From Cryoendolithus antarcticus (lineage: Eukaryota > Ascomycota > Dothideomycetes > Cladosporiales > Cladosporiaceae), in NCBI GenBank assembly GCA_002077065.1, contig NAJO01000035.1, forward strand, positions 124,001 through 188,000: a DNA stretch of 64,000 bases. The letters are read 5' to 3'. Positions 1-10,568 of the stretch are shown here, piece by piece (position 1 is the stretch's first letter; each line of letters opens with the position of its first letter). Made by a program: the position numbers and the translations under genes. The notes beneath the pieces are model-generated. The model was given only the letters and a program-made list of their open reading frames with translations. It had not been told where the DNA came from and did not search any database.

Positions 1-515
1 ACCTAGTGAGGACCCCAGCCAGGTCCACGGCACTACTTGAAAGGATGACAAGACCGACCTGCCCTGGGGCACATGAATATCTTGTCTGTCACGTCCACGA
101 AGGTCTGTTGATTGGTTGAATTAGCCGCGATAGACGCCTTCGAAGCATGGCCTCGACCATCGCGGTAACTCGACATCGACGTTCTCCTTACAAAGTACTA
201 CACTTGCTGCCGTGGTCGTGCGAACGACGAATCTAGCCTCGAATTGCCATACTTTCGCAAAGCCCCTTGCTGTACGCCACCCCTCATGGTCCCTCGGTCT
301 TGCGACGCTGCGGAAGCGCTGCTGTGCCGTATCGCAGAGGGAATACCTCGACCCCGGCGCGTAGTGAGTGGCTTACAGTGGCCAGATCCCAATGGCGCCT
401 GGCGCGCATTGAAGAATCATGCTTCATTGTGAGTCGCGTCGGGAATCGTATTCCCATCTCACAAACCTTTCAAGTCGATTTCATTTGTCCTCGTGCTGTG
501 GCAGCGGCGAACGGA
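1..515. other. Upstream region of the first pepsin-like gene, no gene seen
   Basis: No open frame here has a recognisable domain or plausible splice links. It is probably the promoter and 5' leader of the gene starting at 516. A 14-nt stretch at 316-329 (GCGCTGCTGTGCCG) recurs at 3094-3107, about 200-235 nt upstream of the paralogue's start, which suggests the duplication carried upstream sequence with it. Confidence 0.5.
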
Positions 516-2292
516 ATGATCTCCATCCTCTTCGGACTGACGTTCTTCGTACGAGCGCTCGCACTGTGCAATGATGGAGGCACCATGGTGCTACCAATTA
601 CTGATGTACTACTTGCGAATGGTAAGACCATTCGAGGGGTACCAACACAAGTAGGCTCCTCAGCACAGAACCTGTCTATGGTCCCACACTCGTGAGTCAC
701 TGCTATGCAAGCTTTATGACGACCTTGAGAGCTGACTTGTGGATCACAGCACGTTGAACGAGACCTGGGTGTACAATACGACCGCGACCTTCTGCCCGGA
801 CGATTATACGGAGGCACGTTGCTTCACCACACGCGGAGGCACGTACGATCCCTCGCGATCGAGCTCCGCGCAGATATTGCTCGGAGGATATCACACGATC
901 GACCTACATTCTAGGAATGGCGATTTGGTGTCCAATGGCGCATGGGTTAACGACACGCTGGCCATCAGCAACTTGACGCTTGATGACTACACGGTGGGCA
1001 TGCCGGACTGGGACTTCAACGGGCCGTTCGACTGGCAAGGCAATATTGGGCTGGGACGGCAGTCCAGACTGCTGCAGAGGCTAGTGGACGACGGTCACAT
1101 TGCATCGCGGACATACTCTTTCTGGTGGGGCAGGAACAGCGCGACCACTTCAAGCAGCATGGACGGGCACATCGTGCTAGGTGGCTACGATGCTGCGAAG
1201 ACTTCCGGCCCAAACATCACGCAAAAGATGGTGCCATACGCGGCGGGCTGTACATCTGGCATGCTCGTAACAGTATCGAGCATGATGCTCGACTTCCCCA
1301 ACGGCACGCAGGCTGATATGCTGGCGCCGTCCATTCTGTCGGCATGTCTACAGATCGAATGGCCGACACTGATATCACCAAGATTCGATCCATACTTCGA
1401 GCGATTTGAAGAGTTGACGAACACTCGGATGAATGACCTCAGCACGATGTTAGGTCTTTACACTGGCCGGCACTTCGATGCAGACAACGTGTAAGTAAAG
1501 ACCAGTCCGTGAAGCTGAGCTGCGCTGAGCTGGGCTGACTACTGGAACAGTTACACTGGCGACATCGTCATGACAACTGCAGAAGGCTTGCGCGTGACAA
1601 TACCGAATGAGTTGCTGGTGCTGCCGAATGCCGTAGTGGATAATACCGGTGCCGTGATACACAACGCATCTGACCCAATCGTCATGATGGCGCCGACGAT
1701 GACGGTCAATGTGAACGACAATCCGCAGATCGGTAGACCATTTTTCTCATCAGTATACATGATGGTCAATCTCGACGAGGAGACGTTCACGCTGTGGCCA
1801 GCAAATGCGACCACCGACTCACGACTTGTGACTGTTCGCAGCACATGCACCACACAGGATGGGAATCCTGACAACGGAACAGTGTCTGCCGTACCGACTG
1901 CAGCAGTGTTACCTCCCAGCGCGCCACATCGCTCGGCACATGTACTCAGTACAGGTATCATTGCAGCGATCGGCATCGGCGGCGCACTGCTCATCACCTC
2001 GATGGTCACTCTCGGAGCTTTCTGTGTATATAAACGGAAGCGACGACGTCTTGCAGTGCAGTCCGCACAGATCGGCGCTGCATCGACAGCGCAATCTTCT
2101 GCGCCCGAGATTATGGGCTGGCATGAGAAGTGCGGAATTTCCAGGGTTGAAGAGCTGCTGCCTCAGCAACGTTACATGGCTCAAGAGCTTGCGACGAAAG
2201 AGCGTGTGATCGAAGCGCCTGGTGGACCCTGGGATTTCCGACCTGTGGAACTGTCCGCGGCGCCCAAGACGCCGAAGGGACGCCCTGGGTAG
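516..2292 (+). CDS. Secreted membrane-anchored pepsin-like (A1 fold) protein, catalytically dead, copy 1
   Basis: Exons 516-691, 750-1490 and 1551-2292 join in frame to 552 aa. The ATG at 516 is chosen because it opens directly into a signal peptide (MISILFGLTFFVRALA). The middle resembles an aspartic-peptidase (A1) ectodomain: VGSSAQNLSM near residue 45, a GNIGLGRQS turn, and DGHIVLGGYDAAK. Near residues 475-500 there is one membrane helix (IIAAIGIGGALLITSMV) followed by a basic stop-transfer stretch (YKRKRRRL) and a cytoplasmic tail of about 85 residues. Many N-glycosylation sequons are present. I see no D-[ST]-G at either place where A1 peptidases carry their catalytic Asp, so I infer a binding or sensing role rather than proteolysis. 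Introns are 58 and 60 nt. Its tandem paralogue lies at 3328-5201 with introns at the same positions and phases. Confidence 0.78.
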
Positions 2293-3327
2293 CTGTGACG
2301 AGGTGCGCCTCCAACATGCAACCAGCCAGCTGTAGAGAGTGGCAACCGAGCCGTGCGAAACCCATTCCGATTGCAGTCAAAGCAGCACGAGCCACAATAA
2401 GACGAGAGAGCCACAGTCAGAGCAATCAGCATGACATTCACAGCAAGACTAACAATGGGATCTGTGCGAACATATGACGATGTAGCAGACGCTTGGCATG
2501 CTTTTGTGTACCTGCCGAAGTAAGCAAGCGACGGAATCGAGCACTAGCGCGGCAGCAGTTGGACGTCCGGGTGATCATATCAGGACCACGGTGTGTCTAG
2601 CGTTGACACGTGTAAGCGTTACCGACATGGTGGGAACGATTGAAACAATCTCTCCAAGCACACCGATCGGAGCTGACAGGGCGGACAGGTAAGCACTTGC
2701 AGCTCGTTGTGAATGTGGTGATTGAGCAAGGGCAGTAAAGTCCTTGGCGAGGAGAACAATGTAATGGAGAGAGCCATCAACACCTTCGATTGTTCCATCT
2801 ACATCTACAAATAAATGAATCAAATAGAGTCACCTTAACCATCACATCAGTCAAGGCCTTGGCAATGTTTCACAACGTCGCTCGGCGCGTACTTGCGTCT
2901 TTCTCTCACTACAATTGTATATATCGCCGCCGCAAACACAAGCAGCAACCCTTCATCTTGCCTGGAGACGTTAATGGTATGAATCGCGCTAAGGACTTAT
3001 CACAGTTGCTTTGCTCGGTGACAACAAAGCCTCGACGTGGCCTTAAACTGCACTATGCGCAGAGCTCTAGAGCTCGATTTGATCCTTTCTTACGCGCTGC
3101 TGTGCCGCATGCACGCAGAAATGGCAAACAGCGTCTGTCTCGCTTCTTCCGTTGAGGATTTGTATGGCGCATTTGGGCGCTTAGGGCCTCTGGCAACAGA
3201 CCCGGAGCCCACAGTCACGCCGTGAGACAGTCTAAGTAACCCTCTAGCCGTTCTACTTCCAGATGCCTGAGCTCTACGCTCAATATCTCTCCCGCTTTCG
3301 ACTTTTGTGCTGTCAGTCCCCGCAGTC
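2293..3327. other. Intergenic region between the tandem pepsin-like genes
   Basis: About 1 kb without a supportable gene. Short open frames such as 3037-3225 show no domain. The 14-mer GCGCTGCTGTGCCG at 3094-3107 matches 316-329 upstream of copy 1. Presumably 3' end of copy 1 plus promoter of copy 2. Confidence 0.5.
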
Positions 3328-5201
3328 ATGCGCTCTTTGCTCCTGCTTCTACTTCAAATCGGCGGTGGACTTTGCAAATGCTACAATGGCACGCCCGTCG
3401 CGCTGCCAGTCACTCAAGTGGGTTTGGGGAGTGGAAGGTTGTCGAGAGGCGTGTATATGCCGGTCGGTAGTCCGCCACAGAACTTGTCGTGGGCTCCTCA
3501 GATGTAGGGATGCCGGCGCTGTACATTTCCAGACTGCTTCCGATTGACAAGTGAGCAGGTTCTACAACGACACATGGATATACAACACCACGGCGCCATT
3601 TTGCCCAAACGGGACTAGTAGCGCCTGGTGTACGACCTACCGAGGAGGGCTCTACGATCTAGACAAATCTTCCAGCAAAGATACAGTCGTAGATGTGTAC
3701 GCTGCGGATGCGAGCCCAAGCGACACCGACAGGAGCGAGGGACGGAACATCTGGTATAGTGCCTGGGCACTCGATGATCTTCATATACAGGAGGTCGCCC
3801 TCTCGCAGTACCCGCTGGGCATGCCTGGCATGGAGTGGGAGGTGCAGAACCATCCACAAGGATCACTGGGTCTCGGACGTAACTCAACCCTGCTCACAGC
3901 TCTGATCAAAGATGGACACATTTCCTCGCGCTCCTATGGCCTTTGGTGGGGCCAAGACGGCGCTACGCAGGATGCTCAGATGGACGGCTCGTTGGTCCTT
4001 GGTGGCTACGATGCTGCCAAGACTCAAGGATCAAATATCACGGGACAGATCAGAACACCGACGGTAGGCTGCGCATCTGGCATGCTTTTGACGATCAGTG
4101 ACATTACGATGGACTTTCCGAACGGCACCCATGCGAGCATCGTAGCGCCGCATGCTCCCATTACAGCGTGCCTGCGGAACGATATGTCAGGTATCATGTA
4201 CATGCCCTACGACCCATACTACTACACCTTCGAAGTGAATGCTGGAGCTGGTTGGATTCGCCACTCGATCGGCACCGAATGGTGGACGCCACTCTACGAG
4301 CTGAGTGAAGTGTAAGCGGCTCCTGCGCTTCAGCGCTCGTTGCGATTGCGAATGATTGCTGATGAAGTCTGCACACAGGTACCAAGGCGACCTCACGGTG
4401 GTCTTCGACAGCGGCCTCTCAGTCAATATCCCGAACAAGATATTAGTCACGCCAGATCGCTACATCGACGACGCTGGCGTACTGCAGTCGAACGCTTCCG
4501 TAGCCGATGTTCGGATCCAGACATCGCAAGACGCAACTAATGGTGATACCTCGATGCTTGCGCGTCAGTTCTTCTCCGTTGCATACCTCTTCGTCGACTA
4601 CGACACCAATACCTTCACACTTTGGCAAGCAAATGCTACAGAGGAGGTGGACTTGGTCACTCCAGGCGGGCAGTGTACAGATGTTGCGGAAGTGCCGACA
4701 GGTGGTAGCATGACTATCAGCTCGACCAAGACCACTAGCACCTCGGTTGGGACTTCGACCTCCGCGACCACTGCCTTGAGCTCACAGACAGCCCTCTCGA
4801 ACCCAGCTACCGACGCCGCGCAGCCTGTACCGACCACCCAAAGCCTCGCCAAGGGCACACTTGTCGGCATAATAGCTGGCTCTATCGTGCTGGCATCTCT
4901 CCTCAGCGCTGCTTTAGTATTCTGCTGCCTCCGTCGTCGACGCAAATCTGCGGGAGTGAGAGAAACTTCACCAAATGGCCTCATGATCCACCACAGCAGT
5001 GCCTCGTCACAGAGCGATCGACTGCCACTCAAGGCAGAGGCATCAGATTCCGCTCTGTACGAGATGGAGACCTGGCGCACCCCGGGGGAGCTCGAGGCGA
5101 AGCGACAGCTGGCCGAGATTGGCAGCGGCGGTGACGGCGCACTGTGGAGTCGACGAAAAACGGGCAGGAGTCTACATGAGCTTGCAGGGCGGACGCCGTG
5201 A
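3328..5201 (+). CDS. Secreted membrane-anchored pepsin-like (A1 fold) protein, copy 2
   Basis: Exons 3328-3503, 3559-4311 and 4379-5201 give 583 aa. Exon 1 is exactly 176 nt, as in copy 1, and both introns interrupt codons after the second base, as in copy 1. The ATG at 3328 opens a signal peptide (MRSLLLLLLQIGGGLC); an upstream in-frame ATG at 3307 is less likely. Ectodomain landmarks are VGSPPQNLSW (typical 'GTPPQ' region), QGSLGLGRNS and DGSLVLGGYDAAK. A Ser/Thr-rich stalk precedes a membrane helix (LVGIIAGSIVLASLLSAALVF) and a CCLRRRRK stop-transfer. The N-lobe D-T-G-S is replaced by sequence around WAPQM. An FDSG triplet occurs at the start of exon 3, but its setting looks like a downstream beta strand rather than the active site. 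Proteolytic activity is therefore doubtful. The acceptor at 3558 (CAG) was preferred over an in-phase one 3 nt upstream. Confidence 0.78.
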
Positions 5202-5251
5202 GATTAGATGGACGGAAAGGTTATGGACGGTAAGAATACGCGCGAGACCGC

Positions 5252-6835
5252 TCAGACGTCACCACTCCGCCCTCGAACCTTCATCCATCCGTTCGCCTTG
5301 CGATCTTCATCGCCCTGCTTCGCCATAGTCGCAGCGCTGTCATTGGACACCCCGACACCTGTGCCAGCTGATGCAAGCCGAGACGCGCCACCGACAAGCA
5401 CCGGCGTCTCGTCCTCTCGCTCAGCGTCCAGATCGAACTCCGACACAACATCCCATCCCACACCAGTCATCTCAGCGGCGAAGTGCTGCTTCAGCTGGTC
5501 CACAAGACGATGCGGCTGTAGCTTTCGCCACTCCTGTATGTATGCTGCGCCTTGGGCGCTGCTGAGGGAGTTGACTGTGGACCCATGGCTGTAGCTGCCA
5601 AAGCGTATGGGCGTTTGCGTCGGTGCAGCCTTTGTGATGATCTTATCGGAGCGGACGGTGACGTCCGTACCAGCTGTATCGTTGCGGTTTAGTGAAGGGC
5701 GACTGTTGAAGGCGGCCTCCTGAGCACGAAAGAGGAGGTACAGATTATGACCGATGTTGCATACGTCGTCGAACGAGGTGACACTGGTGATGCCTTGTGA
5801 GCGGCAAAGCCATGCGATGTTCCAAGAGAGGAGCACGACGCCTTCCAGGAACAGACCGAAAGTCTTTCGATCCTCCTTCTCGAGAGCGGCAAGTGGTCGA
5901 TCGAGGTACAGTAGCCGCGCACGAGTAGAAGGACGTGGATCACGCTTGAGGCGCGAGGTAGATGACGCAGACGAGTGACTGCCTAGGTCGCCAGGGTATG
6001 CCGGATCGCTGCCTTTATAGGACGACCGCTCAAGCAGGATCGCAGAGTGCGGGAATTCAGAATGCGGCAGGACGATCTCCGCTGGGAGTCGAACGGATAG
6101 ATAGTGACACCATAGACCTAGAAGCCGACACACATGATCGAGACATGCGTTGATGTGTTCGTGATGCTCACCCTGAACGCCTTCAGCGTACCCTGCATGG
6201 CTGCCGATCAGGTCCTTGAGGGTCGGGAGGACGAGTCCGTGCAGTGAATAGCGTCCCGTCGGCACTCCAAGCCTGTCCTTGACTTGACGAAGCCCGCTGA
6301 GGTTCGAGGTGTACTTGCAAACATATGCTCGAGCATCGACCGTACGGGTGTGGGTCTTCGCAAGGTGTCGTGCGGCCCTGCGCTCAGCGGAGTGAACAGG
6401 TTCCGGTACAATTTCCCTGCGTAGCATGAGTTCCTTGCGCTCAATGCCAATCTCTCCACGACGCTTCGCATTCTCTCGCTTCTTGTCCTCAAGGTACTCT
6501 TTGTAAGCCACCATGCACTGGCGTAAGCTCTGTGCTTGTGTCTCTACGTCGGCGATTCTGGCATCTACACGCTCGAGCTCCCCTTTCATCCGTGACAGAG
6601 CCTGGCCCTTGACCCCGTGTGAGATTGCATCCCAGTCTGCATCCTGTGGCAACGCTGCAAGTACACCATCGTTTCCCGGCCTGACAATCGCTTCTGCGTG
6701 TGCGTGTGCCTTCTCTCTAGCGAGCAGCAACTTGACATGTTCGACGCGATCACTGTACAAGGTTGCTTGCGCACAAGCGACACATACTGGCTTCCGACTC
6801 TTATTGTATGCACGATTGCATAGATCGCACTCCAT
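5252..6835 (-). CDS. ATG14: Atg14/UVRAG-family autophagy protein (PI3-kinase complex subunit)
   Basis: A single 527-aa exon. It starts with a pair of Cys motifs, CDLC at residues 3-6 and CVAC at 18-21, as in Atg14/Barkor proteins. A long charged helical region of about residues 25-150 (coiled coil) follows, then a conserved C-terminal domain with SLHGLVLPTLKDL, LDHVCRLLGLWCHYLSVRLPAEI and YLLFRAQEA motifs typical of the UV-resistance/Atg14 family. Family members act with Vps34, Vps15 and Atg6/Vps30 at the phagophore or endosome. The N-terminal Cys pairs favour Atg14 over Vps38/UVRAG, which usually has a C2 domain there. The stop lies only 50 bp from the stop of the convergent pepsin-like gene. 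The far C terminus, after residue 480, is poorly conserved. Confidence 0.8.
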   Translation of the reverse strand: MECDLCNRAYNKSRKPVCVACAQATLYSDRVEHVKLLLAREKAHAHAEAIVRPGNDGVLAALPQDADWDAISHGVKGQALSRMKGELERVDARIADVETQAQSLRQCMVAYKEYLEDKKRENAKRRGEIGIERKELMLRREIVPEPVHSAERRAARHLAKTHTRTVDARAYVCKYTSNLSGLRQVKDRLGVPTGRYSLHGLVLPTLKDLIGSHAGYAEGVQGEHHEHINACLDHVCRLLGLWCHYLSVRLPAEIVLPHSEFPHSAILLERSSYKGSDPAYPGDLGSHSSASSTSRLKRDPRPSTRARLLYLDRPLAALEKEDRKTFGLFLEGVVLLSWNIAWLCRSQGITSVTSFDDVCNIGHNLYLLFRAQEAAFNSRPSLNRNDTAGTDVTVRSDKIITKAAPTQTPIRFGSYSHGSTVNSLSSAQGAAYIQEWRKLQPHRLVDQLKQHFAAEMTGVGWDVVSEFDLDAEREDETPVLVGGASRLASAGTGVGVSNDSAATMAKQGDEDRKANGWMKVRGRSGDV

Positions 6836-7209
6836 ACTCTCAAGTGTCCTCGCCCGGCGTCGATATCCGGTCCAGGTGAAGCAATAACAGGCGCGGTATC
6901 ATTGTGCGGGGATTTACGATCAGCGCATCGATTGAACGAGTATCAGCAGTACGGCAAGCTCCAAGTGAAGTCTAAGTCATATAGTCACGTATCGAAGACA
7001 TCGATCCAATAGTGACCGACATAGAGGTGAAGTTCAAGGTCACCTGATGGCGCGCGTCACACGCGTCTCGTCATCTCGGCGGAAGCCTGGTCTTGGACCT
7101 CACCTCTTCGTTCACTTGACACAGCAGAGACATGGGACGACTCTGGCACCACCAACGCTATCATACGCGCGAGCGGATGGCGTTCACCGGGCCGTAAACA
7201 CCAGCAACG
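6836..7209. other. Divergent intergenic region
   Basis: A 374-bp shared upstream region between the Atg14-type gene (minus) and the unknown gene (plus). No defined motif or RNA gene is recognised. Confidence 0.5.
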
Positions 7210-8281
7210 ATGGCGAAGGCTGACGGAAATGGGTCAGTTAGTAGACGCTCTACCCGAAGCAGTAGTGAGTCAATCGACAAATTGCGGGAGGTGCGTGATC
7301 TCGACGACATGCAGCAGACCAACGCCGAGGACGCAGGAGCTAAGGACTCATCAAAGCAACCAGCTGTACTCCCTGACGAAGAGGAATCGCAAGGAAATGT
7401 ACACGAGGATCTCTTACCGACCTCCGATTTCGACATCACGCAGGACGGTCAACATTCCACTCGCAACACACAGACGAACGTCGACACTGGCAGGGATCAT
7501 GATATGAGCCCTCCCGCAACGCCTGTACCCGGAAATCAGGAAGCGCAGATTGCAGCAGCACAGCCAGACCATGGCCGTCAACCGGAGCAAGTTGAGCCGC
7601 GTCAAATGCCTCCGCCAGCAAAGAAGGCCAGCAGCAAGTCTGCACCAGCTGGTCAACCCAAGAAACGTAAGGCATCACCGCAAGATCAGCCAGAGACTCA
7701 TGCGGCAGACGGTCCGGACCAGCTCAAAAAGGCATCTGGTACCAAGCCCGCTCCAAAGGATCATGACAAACGAAGCGATTTTCGAGAGCCATCAAACAGT
7801 GGCAGCGACGCACCTGCTGTCGATGACCCTGCCGAGCCCATCGAACAATTCGACTGGGATGATCTATGCGCTCGCTACGGGAAGAGCATGGACGACCTCA
7901 CGGATCGGGAGAACCAGATTTGGGCAGAGTTCAACAATCTCTCCAATGTATGTTATTGCATGCGGTTCAACACCGATGCTATACTGACTGCATAGATGTT
8001 CAACGCTTGGGTCACGGCTTCGGAACAGCATGAGATCGAGCGAAGCTCCAAGCGGTGCGTTGGGGCCAGATGTTGGGAGCGACTCGCCTTACGCTGACAC
8101 CGATCCCAGTCTCAAAACCCAAACGACGCTTGTACGACATCACGAGGGACAGCTTGAGGAGAAACGTCAGCACTGTATGTCGGATCTCTGCCGCCGCTTA
8201 GACAAGCAACACTGACACCTCGCAGACATCAAGGTTGTTGAAGCCTTCCAGAGTGCGCTCAAGCTCCTTGGCCCGTCATGA
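7210..8281 (+). CDS. Unknown protein: disordered N-terminus plus conserved-looking helical C-terminus, four exons
   Basis: Exons 7210-7947, 7996-8054, 8110-8174 and 8226-8281 join in frame to 305 aa ending at TGA 8279-8281. All three introns (48, 55 and 51 nt) have GT..AG ends and a CTGAC branch-like motif 8-14 nt before the acceptor, which makes the model convincing although exons 2-4 are tiny. Residues 1-205 are charged, Gln/Pro/Ser-rich and predicted disordered, with basic KKRK-like patches. The last 100 residues, beginning EQFDWDDLCARYGKSMDDL, read as an amphipathic helical bundle or coiled coil (LEEKRQHYIKVVEAFQSALK). I do not recognise a named domain. The style resembles small nuclear or complex-assembly proteins of filamentous fungi, but no function is assigned. 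Confidence 0.7.
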
Positions 8282-8675
8282 TGGCAGTGTGAGTGACTCT
8301 TCTCCAGTGGTCGCCGCCATGCTCGAAGTTGACAGCTCGCAAGTCAAACCTTCGAAGAAGGACCGTGTCGCTTCGACGGTGCAGCATCACGCTATACGAG
8401 CGATTGCGAGCCTTCCACGTAGCAGCTGCACCGCGACGACGGCTGATGCCTACGACTGGGATGATGTACATCCGGCTCGCTGTGTGGTCTCATAAGCGTC
8501 TCAGAAGAAGTGTCGCTGGAGCAATCACTCGCAATGCCTCACTGTACGAAGTAAAGACAATGAGATGAAATGAGACGAACTTCTTCAACACCTTCAACAG
8601 TGTATCTGTATCATCTATCGTGCTCTCGCACTGTACAGGAGAAGTCGCTAATCACACAATGCTACTCCGTCAGCC
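8282..8675. other. Convergent 3' intergenic region
   Basis: 394 bp between the stop of the unknown gene and the stop of thioredoxin reductase. Only short, featureless open frames; presumably the two 3' UTRs. Confidence 0.5.
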
Positions 8676-9823
8676 TCAAACCTTCGAGCTTGCCCCAAGA
8701 AGTGGATTCGACCGATACTCCGGCACATCACCATTCGCCTTGTCGGCACCTTTCCGCACATCGTGGTCAGCGTCTGCCGTGTCCTCATCTGACTGCTCCA
8801 AGAGCCACTTCTCTGCTTCGAGTGCAGCCATGCAACCGGTTCCTGCATCACTGAAGTCAGCATACGTTCGCCTCAGATCATCTCTGACTGCTTCAACTCA
8901 CCTGCGCTCGTCACAGCTTGACGATACTTCTTGTCTTGCACATCGCCCGCTGCGAACACGCCCGCTACAGTCGTCTCTGCCGTACCCGGAATGGTCTTGA
9001 TGTAGCCATCTTCGTCCATATCCACCTGACCCTTGAACAGAGCAGTCGCAGGATCATGTCCAACAGCGTAGAACAGCCCGTTCGCAGGGATTTCCTCTAC
9101 CTTGCCAGTCTTGTTGTTCTTGATCACCATACTCTTCATCAGTCCCCGTGGGCCCTCGTCGCCCTTGATCTCCAGACCCTCGCTGTTGAACCGGACCTCG
9201 ACTTTCGGGTGCTCCATGAGACGTCGCGCGTTCGCTTTGCTGGCACGCAGGAACCCCTTCCGCACAAGCACAGTAACCTTCGCCGCCTTCTTCGTCAAGT
9301 AGATGCCCTCTTCCACCGCACTATCACCACCTCCGATAACGACAAGCGGCTTCTCCCTGAATATCGGCAGACTGCCATCGCACACCGCGCAGGCCGAAAC
9401 GCCATTGCCCCAGAATTTGTCCTCTCCGTCCAAACCCAGCCTGCGTGCCTTCGCACCAGTTGCAATGATCAAACTATCGGCAGTATGCACTTCTTCCTCC
9501 AGATTATCGTCGTCGCCCATAGGATGTATCCAGTACTTGAATGGCCTCTCTGACAGATCCACCTTCCCCACCGTCTGACTCACAATCGTCGTCCCGCAAG
9601 CCTCGCTCTGCGCGCGCATGTTGTCCATCAGTGTCGCGCCCTGGATCCGCGTAAAGCCAGGGTAATTCTCAACCTCATCCGTTGTCGTCAGCTGTCCGCC
9701 GGCTGCTATACCCAGCGCGAGGAAGCCTTCGTACATGACTGGATGGAGGTCGGCGCGGGAGGCATAGATGGCTGCTGTGTGGCCGGCGGGGCCGGAGCCG
9801 ATGATTACCAACTTGGAGTGCAT
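8676..9823 (-). CDS. TRR1: Thioredoxin reductase (NADPH), low-molecular-weight type
   Basis: Exon 1 is 9823-8902 and exon 2 is 8842-8676 (59-nt intron, GTGAGT donor), giving 362 aa. It reduces thioredoxin with NADPH through bound FAD and a redox-active disulfide. FAD motif GSGPAG is at residues 9-14, the redox pair CAVCDG at 145-150, the NADPH-binding VIGGGDSAVEEG at about 162-173, and GVFAAGDVQD near 295. The splice restores the conserved end of the FAD domain (TSAGTGCMAALEAE), which the unspliced frame loses at a stop at 8873. An acidic tail of about 40 residues follows. The start at 9823 matches the usual cytosolic N terminus; no in-frame mitochondrial presequence is visible directly upstream. 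Confidence 0.95.
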
Positions 9824-10568
9824 TGCGCGGGTTAGGGGAGGGGTTGCGAGGGGCGTGGGTTTGTTGTGCAGGAGGGTTGCTGTTGCTGCGAAAGGGAGGG
9901 ATAGGGCGGAGCGGAGGGGGGTGAGGCGGGGGAGGGCGCGGGAGAACAGTGTGGCGGTTGGGAGATGTTATGTAAAGTATGGTTTGCCTTTAAGGAGGGG
10001 AAGTCACCGCGAGAAAAATATAAGTTTTGCAGGTCCACCGGATGATGTGAAATCAGATAAAGTTGGTGGCGTGTGGAAGCCGAGGGAGCATGCCCATTGA
10101 CTTTTCGTGGAAGTGCACTTCGTTCCCTTCCTGTACATTACAAATACTCCGTAGAACGCGTGCTGGACATCGAACGGGTACACCAGTCTCCCTGGGCTGA
10201 TACACGCTGCGCCGCATCTCATTGGCGAGTTGTCGGGAATGCGCTGACATGTACGACTGTCCTCGCACACTGATTTGGAAACACTCGGGTCTGGACCACT
10301 GCACGTCATTCGCGTAAAGTATACCATGCACGGCAGCAGTACCTTAGGTTGAGTATTAACTACACCGTGATACCGTCTGGCTGAAAGACAGCGCACTTAT
10401 GTCAACCACCGGTTCCTGTCCAGCATTGTTAGATGTACTGGGCTCTGCTTACTGCATCGGCCTCGCGCAACTAGAGATGAGTCTCTCACATCCGGCCTGT
10501 TCGGCGGCCAGCACTGCGATGTCCATTCGTTCGTCTTTAGCACCAGTCATGCGTTTCCATCATCGAAC
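9824..10568. other. Intergenic region, thioredoxin reductase promoter side
   Basis: 745 bp between TRR1 (minus, start at 9823) and the 3' end of the first F-box gene (minus). The segment just upstream of TRR1 (about 9830-9960) is strongly purine-biased on the plus strand (pyrimidine-rich on the coding strand), a common promoter feature of highly expressed fungal genes. No gene found. Confidence 0.45.
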
